Positions 23,201 to 35,200 of a stretch of 64,000 nt of DNA are shown piece by piece; position 1 is the first letter of the stretch; each line of letters starts with the position of its first letter. The notes under the pieces were generated by a model, which saw only the letters and a list, made by a program, of their open reading frames with translations, did no database searches and was not told the DNA's origin. The position numbers and the translations under genes were made by a program. Origin of the DNA: Cinclus cinclus (lineage: Eukaryota > Chordata > Aves > Passeriformes > Cinclidae); the NCBI RefSeq assembly GCF_963662255.1, contig NC_085060.1:9611630-9675629 (forward strand), written 5' to 3'.

Positions 23201-26200
23201 CTGGCAGAAATACCACGTGTGACACGGCCAAAACATCCCAGGTGACCAACAGGTGACTCGAACGCAAAAACGCGGTGTTCAGCATGCAGCTGCACTGTCC
23301 TATAATCCCCTTCAGCACTCAGAAACACAGCACGAACGCAGCCATGTCACCACTTGGGAATCCAAAATGACAGAAATGCCAAATCTCTCTTTTCCTGCGG
23401 ACATACCGTCCTGTTGCCACGATCAGTTCAATGAAGCAAACCAGGTATGTGTTAGACTTTCTTTTTTTAACCATAAAGTTTTGAATTGATGGTAAAAAAC
23501 TCTTCTTTATCAATCTCTAATAAATTACCTAGGATATTATGCAGGAGAAAAACATAAGAGGCACTCTGCAAGCAAACATGGTAAAATTAGCTGTTAGGCC
23601 CATTTATTCCTTTCTTCTTTGATCCATTCCTCTTATTAGAATAAAACTCACCACGATGTCTGAAAAAACTTAGGGCAAGGACTATCTTAATTATCTTGCA
23701 TCGCATACAACTGCAACAGGTAAGACTTTGTTAAGGTTCCATTAAAATTCCAAACCATCAAAGTAGTTAATAATAACCACAAGATACAGACAGTAAAAAT
23801 GGAATCAAAGATGAACATGCTGTTTAGTGGACCTATTGTATTTCTTAAGGATTCGCAGGTTCAAAAGAAAAATCTATTTCATACTAGGGTGTATCTTGAA
23901 AATTTCATGTCAACATTTTGCAACAAATGGGAAGTATCTAAAATAGTATCTAGGGAAAAGATAAAAGGAAATGCACTGTGGGTTTTGATTATGAAAGTAT
24001 GTTTTAAGAAATGCACTCCCACGATGGATGTATCACCACTGAAGTGACCTCCCCTCCTTGTGATGTCCAAATCTAAGCACAAAAGAATCCTCACTTAAGC
24101 AATGCGACCTGTGCAATTACTGCCCACAAAATTAATTTTCACTTTTGAGATTTGGACCTGCCAAACAAAAGATGAAACCCCATCATATTGTTAAGAAAGG
24201 CTTGCTCAGAAATGTGTCAAGTCAGATACAAGCCAAGTCTTCTCCCCATTAAAGCAGAGGATTAAACCAAGTCATACTGCTGACAAGTGGGTATCCTGGA
24301 AAGTGGATATCATGGGGTTCTTTCTTCTAAAATTGTCTAGATTTAGAAGTGAATAGGCTCTGATTTAAACCAAGTAGAGCCTCAGAAAAACATGAAAAAA
24401 ATTTGTCGCTATTTTCCTCCACTTCTCTCACGGACCTGTAGCTGGGATAATTTCTACCTGCCCAACACATTATTCCTCCAGGCCTGCTTTGTGCTGGATG
24501 TGTGCTGGACTTGAGCTAGGCTTGTAAGGGAACCTGCTTGTCTCTACACACAGTCCAGGTGCTTCTTTGTGAACCACTATGTCTGCAACGCACCTGAGGC
24601 CACCCAAATCCTTCCACTTACTACTGCAGGCTGCTCCTGCTGCTGTACACCAAAACACCCACAGCCCATTTTACCCATACCAGCTTTAGGAGAACTCGTG
24701 CCCTGCCAGATTTGCTGTTTCTAGCCTGCACTCTGAAGGCCCTCCCTTTTCACAGATGCCCACTTGCAAAAAAGCCTTTATTCACTATTTTCAGATGCAC
24801 TGATATTCAACTTCTCAGTAATTTTAAAGTATTGTCATCTAAAATAACATCAATCAAAATATATGGCAGATCAGTATTTTCAGAAACTACTGGGAAAATA
24901 AGCATATCTCATGCTTCACACCTATTTCCTAAGCACTGGGACTAAATGTAATAAGTGAAATTAAGAGAGAAAATAGTTAAAACTCACAGCTACGCCCACA
25001 CAATACAAGGAAGTAAAGTGCCTCAAAACAACACAACAAAACATCCCACTCGCTGATAAAACTGGTAAAACTAATTTTATAGACTGGTTTGAAATGAATT
25101 AACTGTTCTGACACCATCGTGGTAAACACATCTACCACAGCAAGTAACAGAGAGACCAAACAGCCTTTTATGACAACTTAAGTCTACACAAACTGATTTT
25201 TGATATCTAGTAATTTCTCCCCAACACATTCTGATTTATGTGAAAAAGGGCTGTGAAGGAATCATCACATTCTGTGAAACTTTCAGTCACACAAACCTCA
25301 AGATAAATTTCCCTCTATCACAGAGTGCCCATTCCCTAGATGCCACATCCGTGGGAAGGAAAAAGGACAAAAGGGTCTATGTGACAAAAAAAAAATACAG
25401 AAGTGAAACTGCAAGGACAGAGGCATGCAAACAAGTTCATTTCAAGCAGTGGGAGTATGTAGTGCAGCAGCAATGCCATGGTCACATGCTAAATTTACAA
25501 AGATTAAAATTCCATTAAAACTACTGTGGTTTTTTTCGCTTCCAAGTAAAAATAACCCTTTCTGAAATTCCTGATCTTTCCCCATTGACAGTCACTTCAT
25601 TCTCTATAAATTAAATTACTTTGGAGTACATTAAATGCTTAAAAGTACCATTTCATGAAAGATCTTTACTAGCAAGGATATAAATATCAACAATAATACT
25701 AAATATACCCAGTTTCCTCGTTCTTTCTGAAATCCTTAATAGTCAGGTAAACGACCTCAGAAATGCAGGAACTGTGGCTGTCAATACAAAGACTCAAAAT
25801 AAGCTCTTACTGCTTAAAAAACCCAAAAATACAACCATGTGCTGAAAATGACATTAAAATAAACTTGATGCAGAATAGTTTAAGGCAGAATATGTACTTT
25901 AAAAACATATCTCTACTGTTGAACTCAATGATCCTTGTGGGCCCCTTCCAACTCAGAATATTCTGTGAAATATGTGAAGTTTGTTAAAACTAATGTTGCT
26001 ATTTCATCAACATAATAAAGTATTTCAGTGAGAGCTGACATTCTGCTACATCAAAGGAACAGAAAACAATGCAACTTTAAAGTATGTCAGCTAACTTTCT
26101 ATTTTTCTTTGGCAATTTGGAGAATTCAGCACAATTCTATAGTTAGTTACAGAAATACACAAATTACCTTTGAATTATACAGAGTGAAACAGCTTTCCAT

Positions 26201-29200
26201 AATCCAACACAGACTTTCTCCTCCTTTAGCTGGGGTTCTAGCACTAATGGCATAGAGTGGACACACAGGTAGCAAGGAGAGTAGCAGATTGAGAAAAGCA
26301 GAGAACAAAGTAAACATGCCTTAACTTCTGGCTTCACCTATAAGAAATGGGGAGAAGACATTCTTCCCATCCTCCCCCCCACCCTGGAAAAATTGGAACA
26401 TTTCTCAGCAAACAGAAGAAAACAGGATTCCTTACAGTCAAGGAAAACCTGATTTTTCTATGGGTTTGTACCACAAGTTCCTGCAAACTCCTGCACCACC
26501 TGCAGAACTGTGACCTTAAAGCCAGGTGATGTTTTTAATGAACCAGCTGCAAAGTCGGGTAGCCATTTCTCCTAGAAAATGCAGTTCTACTAAAAGGACT
26601 AGGAAACAACAGACATGGGTTCACAAGAGCCTCATTTATCCCAGAGAAAAAAGCTGTTACAAATTAGCTTCCAATAAACGTGTTTCAAGAAAATAGGCAT
26701 GATTATAGGGGAGCAATACTGACAGAATGGTCAACTACTTTGATCAGCTCCCTCATATCCACTGTTGCCCTATTTCTAGAACCATGATTCTTGGGTTTAG
26801 GGGGGAAAAGAAAGACATGCTAAAGGCAGACCAAAAAGGCAACTAAGCCATATATGTAGTCATGACACAAATCCAGATCACTGCCAAAATACACAAACAT
26901 CCTGAATTACTGACACCAAGAATCAAGTTGCTCATGTTCTGTCTAGAATGAGTGACAAGAATTTATGGCTCTTCAACAAAATGCACAAAGGAAAGTAGCT
27001 GGTAGCCCCTAGTTAATGAATAAAAGCACTCATTCAGTTTTCTTAATAATTTCACTTTTGCAGTTATTTCAGTAGGTTCCAGTCTTGACAGGGCTCTGGA
27101 TTTGAAATTCCTATCTGGAGTTTAAAAAACCTTCTCTGGATCCAAACTGAGTTACATAACAACTGAGTGCAGGGGAGTGAAAGGAGCCAGGGGAGTGGCT
27201 TCCCAGGGACAACTATACTTACACCTCTGTAGCAGCAAGAAAAATGCACAGCTCAGCCACCACCAGAAAACCCATTAATTACCATGATGAACCTCTGTTG
27301 TTATATATTCCCTTAATAGTAGTAGCAGCAATAGAAAATACTTAATAACACCCTCAAAACTATGTTTCAGATATATTTAGAGATGGTGCAGACAAGTGAA
27401 TAGAAAACATTAAACTCCACCCTGGTCTGTTCTTTCATTTTAATTCCTTAGAGATTCCTGATCTGTAAAATTTTTGCTGGGAGTATTTTTGTTGGATTAT
27501 TGCAATTATTCAACACAATTAATTTCCCATGACTTACCCAAGTTTTCTTCTTACAGTCCGTGTAAAATAGGGGTAAGATGATACAGGACTAACAGATGTA
27601 CCTCCCCTTAAAGTAAGAAATTCACCATTATTTTTCAGTACCTATTTAAATGGAAATTCACAAAGCAAGGGACTTTGATGTTTTTCTTTTAGGCAGAACA
27701 AAACTAAAACACTCAAATGCTGGAAGTTGTCATATGGAACAGAATCCAGTATGTTTGCTTTAACACTGCCAAGACAGAACTTCTATTTACCAAGGTTTTC
27801 TTAATACTGAATTTTCATTCAATTATATTTTATTATATGTTATTACATATTTATATTTTATTGTTATATAATTATATTTTATTTCATTTCCTCTCAAAAT
27901 ATTCTAAATATCCACTCTCTTTACACATTATGACTTATGAATGTGAAAAGTAAAGAAGAAAACATACCCTTTATAGGATGAGAAATCCACTGCAAAAAAA
28001 CCAGATGTGACTGGCCTGACTTTTTAAATTTTCCATCTGTCATTGTATACACCAGGCTCTCAATAGTGAGGGTGTGTGAATTAGATTTTACCCAAGTGTT
28101 GCAATGAAGGGCAATCTTATGCAAGCAGCTACTTTACTCCTGAATCTAAGACAGTTGTATCAGACAAATTACAAGTTATTTTGAGCCCTTAGGTTAGCAC
28201 ATGACCACCATCTACCTTCCTTTCTCACAGCAAGTTACAGCTACATGCAGTACAACCCATTACCCAGAAATCAAAAATAAGGTGTATTTGAAATTAAGGA
28301 ACAGGTTTTAAGGAACTGACTCTGCATTTTCAGTCAAGATATCTGATTTCCTCACATCACTGCAACTGTTGTTTGTTCCACAGCTATGTCATTAAACTAC
28401 ATTTGATTCAATTATTAACTATGTTTAATTCAAATTTGTGAGCTTAATAACAAAGTAGTATAAATATGAATCAGAAGAGAGCACTGCAAACCTAGGTTAA
28501 CTAATCCTCCATTAGCACAAACAGTGTAATTGTCATCACCTGATGCTAGGAAGAATACATAATTACGTTTTAAAGATTCAACTATACAAGCTGTTAAAGC
28601 TTTCTTATGTATCTTCTACAGACTGGGCTTCAGCCTAATTTCTGAAAACACTTTTTAGAAGATTCATCACATATTTATGAAGAGAGCTTACTGTTCTGCA
28701 TCTCTTCTGAATCTGCATGTTGTCTGTCTCTTGACTGAACTCCCTGTTGACAGCAGAGCTTGGTGTTGATGATCCTCAGGAGTGCAGGGTGGCCCCAGAA
28801 AAAACATAACTTCTTCATTTTTTCCCTTGTCAACACAGTCTTCTTCGGACACAGAAGAACTTCCATGAGACTGACAAGTATCTTTCTGCAACAACAGTTA
28901 ATTGTTTAAGACTTTCAATGCACTTAAAGCTATTTCTTCCAACTCAAGAACTTGCAAATTTATGACAGTCACCTTACACTTAGCAGAAATTATCTTCTAA
29001 TCATATTAATAAGATAAATTCTGTTTAGAAAGTGACAAGTGAACATGCTGCAGCAGTTGCCTCTCCCACACTCCAATTTACACCAGGTTATCAAACTAGT
29101 AACTTTAAACAGTTACAAGCTTTACAAAGGACTGCCCAAACAGTTTCATAGAAGCACTGAATCATTGCTTTTTAAAATTTTCCTCTCAAATTAAGAGAGA

Positions 29201-32200
29201 GGAATAAATTAATTCCTCTCAGATTAAGATACAATGTAATTAGGTTCTGAACTCAAATGCAATTTTTTTCCATTCTTATGACAATCACAGCTGCTTTGAT
29301 GTTAACACTCACACACTGTACCTGGACGAGTTCCTCTCCTGGGGCTTCTTCAGCTGCATCACTACAGCTGATGCATCTTATGGCACTAATTATTCCCTGA
29401 ACAGCAATTCTTTTGTGCTCCCTGTAGTGCAGGTCTTCAATCTCCTTCCCTATTTCACCTAAGGGTTTCAAAATTGATTCAACTGCAAAAAAGAAATTTC
29501 CAGAATCAAGTTTGAGAGAAATATAATACAAAAAATCTCTGAATACAAGACTCAAAGAAGATTTTTTTTTTTGCTAAATATTAAATTTATTTAAATTTAT
29601 GATTTTAAAGAATTAAAAATCATTTTATTATTCACATCACATGGAAAAAAAATTAAAACAACCTTTTTAGCTCGTAAGCATCCATTAGTTTGCTATCAGA
29701 CACTACAATTTCTGTTTCAGGTGAAATCTCCAATTCAACATACCTGCCAAAGTAACTATTTTAAATTTTGATTTAGCAGAATATTCAGAGTAAAACCTCT
29801 TGTATATGTGTAGCTCATGTCAGCTTCTACAATTCTCCTGCAGCTAACAGTGCAAGATTTTCTGTGAGGTGAGGATTTAGTCTATGAAACATTTAGTTAT
29901 GAAAGGGAGTTTATCTTGGAATAAGATTGACTGAAAAAGGCCACCAATCTTAGAGAAATCTGATATATGATACCTTCATTGCTTTTACAATATTTCAAAA
30001 AGCTATCGGGAGGTCGTGGAAAAGGGTAATAGCCACCGATGACAGCTTTCTTTATTTGATCAGCTTCACTTTGTGATTTCATCCACTGAATGAAGTTTTT
30101 CACTTTGGCATCCTTGGTGTATGGCTGCCCTTTGTGCCACCCTTTTAAAACAAAAATAATCAGGTAACTGAAATTTGTTCTCATTTTGAAACTCCCCTGA
30201 ATACTACCTAGAAAATACAAATTAAGAAAATCTTGACTGGAGAGTACAAAAGCTGTCTTTTGTGAAGAGTATTTTACAAAATGAATACCTTGAATCCCTT
30301 GACTACACTTGCATTTGACACCGAAAGTCAGGTAAATGTTTAATAACAGAAAAACCAAAACAACTAGCAAAAAAGCTCCGAGAAAAGGAAAGTTGGAAGT
30401 GTTTTTTGAATGTTTTAAATAAGTGGTAATTGTCATTGCTACCCTATCGAAAGATTAACAGCCTGAAAGAATTAGTAAACATATGTCTTAACCTATAAAT
30501 ACTTTTCATAGAATAAACCCATTTTAAAGCCTCACAAGAATGCTATTTACCTTTTTCTTTTCTGTAATGTTTCATTATTACCTCATCGTCGGCACTGATT
30601 ATTTTGTTGTAAAATGAAAATACCCTTTCCAAAGAAATAATATGAGAACTACAAAAAACTAGAATTAGCATAAATTACCTGTAATGAATATTTGACTTTC
30701 ATTTGAAGTTGTAAGGTAAACTGTCCTGGAAGGATTCTCAGTAAGGCCCTGGATCACTCTCATCTGTGTACACACCAAGTATGTCACTGGAGAAAAAAAA
30801 AAACTTCATTTTTTTTTTTTCCTGACAGTTCACTGATTTTAGGATGGCAAGACTGACACACACTGGATTAATTTTATTAAGTCCTCTAAACAAGACAATT
30901 TAGATTCTTGACCCAACAAATGTTTCATGTATGTTTTGAGTCTGCATTATAAATTGGACATGCATTTAAGTCTTCAATTTAATTTCAGCACAGATATTAC
31001 AACTAAAATACGAGATACTTCATCGGGTCGGCTATCATTAACACAAATAATACAAATATTGGCATTAGATGCCTGTGCTTCTTAAGGATAAAAAGTATAA
31101 AACCACGAGAAATTATGGCATACCACTGCAAAACTTCTAAACAGAGCTCAAACTCACTCTTTTCTTAATATCTCAGTTAAACACTGGAATGTCATTGTTT
31201 CCTAGTTCCCCAAAACACTTAAGATGAATGCAGCCATAATTTTAGCAGGACTGTGCAGCTGGTGCTGCATAAAATGATACAAAAAATACATATCAACGCC
31301 AACCAGTGCTAAAAAGAGGAGTGCTTGGAGAAGAGAAAGAAGGCAAGAAGAAATATTTAAAGTTCTTTTAAAATCCTTCGTTAAGGATTCCCTAGTTGAA
31401 ATTTATTACTCTTAGCTCATGTGTGATAACTAATACAGCAGGGTAATGACTGCTGTTTGGGAAAAAACACTGGTTCAAAGAAATGAAGCTTTTCCACTTT
31501 CACCTTTCTCTTCATTCAATCCTTGTAAATTAATCCTGTCTATAAAGCAAACAGGTGTTTATAGGTCAAGAGGAGCAAGAGATTTGACCATCTGCTGTCT
31601 TTAATTGCCTCTGATGCAAGAGATGTTGCCACGGTGCTTCTTAACAGAAGAAAATGAAGGAAGATCAGAGGAGTCCCAGGCCCAGCTGTCCATCTAATTG
31701 TTTACACTAACTGACAGGGCAATTTGTATGGGTTTCAAATATATAAACTATCTTCTACTCTTAAATTTTAATTTCTGATCAACTACCTTCTGCTTGAGGA
31801 GCTAAATCATGGCATTTTTTTTTATTCAGTGGTAACTAATCTCAGAAGCAGAAATTTGCAATGAACTAGGAAAAACATTATAAATTATTAAGTATCATAG
31901 AGAGATGAATACTTGGATGAAGACGCTCAAACACATCTGGCTGAGAAGTTGCAAACAATTCCAGTATGAACGGTTGGTCTGAGGTCCCATCAATGGCATG
32001 TGCCCAACGATAGAGCCAGAAGTCTTCACTGTGTTCTGTATAAACAAATATTAAGAAAAACGTACAAGCATTTACTTGGAAATTTAGAAACTGTTTGGTC
32101 AATTCTGAAAATCGTATTTATAGAAAAACCTCTTTTTCTGGCTCGCTCAGCCCTTCCTACAAACGTCACAAGACCAATAACATCACAGGAATGATTGTGC

Positions 32201-35200
32201 GGTAAGTCATCCAGTTCTGATCTAAAAGCAAAATAGAAGAAAGCTGGGTAAGCTCTCCCAGAAATTTTGGAGAAAAGCATTTCCAATTAACATCCACTGT
32301 AAGATAGTGTAACTTAAATTCCAGCTTGATAACTAACAAAATTCTATTTTACCTTGTGATAAACCTATATTTAACTTCAGGTAATCCCCATTCTGGCTTA
32401 ACCATTTCTTCTGGAATAATACTTATTTCAGTAGGAGGATCTCGAACATTAAGGCTAATTTCTGAAAAAGAAAAAAAAAGTAGTATTTATGGTATGAACA
32501 TAAATTATCATATAATAATAATAATAATATTAAAAAGTAATGACCCATAAAGAAACCAGGGTAAAGTTTCTTAAATATTCCAGCTTTGTGAAATTATTAA
32601 TAAATTTCTCTGAGTTCAGGTTTTCATCAAAATAAAGTAAGGAATTCAGGTACAACACAGTAATCTTATAATCTGAGTAATATTAAATTTTCCAACTTCC
32701 TTCAAGAGCCAACTAGTCCAATCCAGCCAGTATTTTAACAGAACTAATCCAACCATACTGATTCAATACAAAGTACTTCTTACACTAGCTTTGCTGTCAG
32801 ATGTCAGCAAGGTCTGAAACTGATGTGCAGACAACAAAGTAAAACAGAACTAGCACCTGAGAATTTTCCTATTTGATGCCAGTTCAAGTAATTATTAATT
32901 AGAAATACACCATAGCCATGGAGGAAAACAAAAAGTCTTCTCATGCCTATTCTATAACACCTGAAAATTTTGATTTATTAATCAGACTGTTTAGATGATA
33001 AATGACAAACATGATGGTGCACTGGGGAAAGCACGTTTTCTTCAACCACATTAAAAAATACAGGAAGAATGGCTTTAGCTTCTAGAATACACAAAGCAGT
33101 ACACAGGACAAATCTTGCTGGTATGTAAAAGATTCTGATGAAGTTTCTTGAGTTTGAGTAAGGGGTTATTCAAATAATGCACCCAGAAAAGTAATGAATT
33201 AGATACAAATAATGCATACAACTGTTCACATAATTATATCTGGTGCCTTGCCCTGGCAGTGCAACATTTAGGAAGAAATTCTACTTCAAGTCAGGTCCTC
33301 TATTTAGGAGTATTCTCTAGGCTTCTGCTTTCTAGAAATGTATTTAGAGGACAATTGGGGTTTTGCATATGGTCTTTTAGGACAGTGGTGCTGAGAGAAC
33401 TCCTGAAACAAAACTTTCCCACGTATCAAAATTATTTCTCAATTGTTTCATTACTTTGAGATTAGATGAAAGTCTCACATTCAGGTCAGGCTTATACCCT
33501 GGGATGAGTCAGGACCTAAGGTCAGTCCAGACTGTCATCAGCACCACACAAATTCAGTGATGTGTGGAACTGAAATGCAGGCACTGCCTGGCAGTGGAAT
33601 TCAAGGCATTGGTACTAACCAAGCTCCAAAGGTTTGAGGTTATGAAATGGCACCTCTCAGCAAGTGGCACAATGCTGCAGCTGCAAACAGGGGCCAGCAA
33701 TTCATATTAATACAAAATTCTAAGCTTGGTGTAAAGAAATGAGATTCTGTACATACTTTTGTATGAACCAAAGATTTACAGTTTCTGCAATTTATCTCTG
33801 CACCAAGGTACTTTCCTATGGAGTGACTTCTAGTTCTTCCATTACACAGCTATAACCCTTTACAGCCCATTTTGAGCTGGCCATTTTGATCTCTATGTTC
33901 CCACTTCTACCCAATGATGCTTGTAAGAAATCAGAAGGGCAGAGTGAATAAATAAGGCCATAAAAATGCAGCGATATTTTCCCATATGAAAAATCACCTC
34001 AGATGGTGTATTTTATACTGTCTTTGCACAGACAGGTTTTTTGGCAATTATATTTGTTTTCAGGGCTGGCTTGTAATTGTCATCACCTTCCCTCGCAAAC
34101 TTCTATTCCTGGCTAAACATTTCTATCTCCTGCAAAGTCATCACAAATGCTTCAGATATTGAGATCTATTTATCAGTCAGGAAATATATTGCTTCTGGCA
34201 GTAAAATCATTGCTTATTTTTGTGCACTGTAGCAGCTACATTAGGAAAATACCATTGTCAATAAGTTATACATACATCAACCTTCACCAACAAACATTTT
34301 GTTTCAATAAGTTATTTGAATTTTCTGAATGTTGGCTGTCATTTTGTTCTGACTGTAAAAGCACAAGATTGGAAAGAGTTCATGTAGAGTGAAGTAGGAG
34401 AGAAAACAACCCCAAGGTTGATCAATCCAGTTTGAAAAGGCCATTTACTGTTATATTGCAGGACTTGTATTTTTGTGGTATAGCTCCTTTGAGTATCTGC
34501 TACACTAAACAACTGGCAAGTAAGAAAATGCTTTTTCATAGCCAAGGAATAGTCTTCATACACTCCCCCTGTGATGCTCTTTCAGCACAAAGAAGTCATC
34601 AATGCAACTTTTTGTTCTGCACAGCTGTGCAGATACTCTGGGCCTTGACAGTATACACTAAAATCTAAAGCCAGATGAGGTGATAATGCCCTTCAGTGAC
34701 CTGGAAAAATGTGTGAGCAGTGTACAAGTGATATGCGTATCATTAAGCAGGAAGCAGAATCAGATTAAAATTCATTACCAGAGGGCTATCTTTATAATCT
34801 CAGTTTCTGGTATCAGGGATTCCTTTTCTATTTCCTTATTTCTTAAATAAAGGTTTTAACTAATTTTGGCAGTAAACTTCATAGACATGATTCAATATAA
34901 ACAGCAAGAACCCGGATGCTCAGACACCTTGCAGAGGTACTAATTTAAGGATTTATATATTATCAATTAATCTTAGCAACAGATCACTTTATATTTTATT
35001 TCTATGGAGAGCTACTTTACACAGCTGTATTTAATTGATTCAGAATAGGTATCTGCAATACTTAACCAATTGTAGCAAATCTCTTCATCTGTGAATCCCC
35101 TGGGGTGGGGTGTGTTTTAAACGGGTAACTGGTTTTGATGGCGTACTTGGCAAGGAGGAGCACTGTGCCAACCTTCATACTGTGATACCATTCAGGGCAC

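Noticed and set aside
27965..28002. Exon-like segment reading WISHPIK in a RADX intron
   Set aside because: The acceptor and donor look fair, but joining it to exon 10 (phase 2) creates an immediate frameshift and stop, while exon 10 joins the exon at 22897 perfectly.
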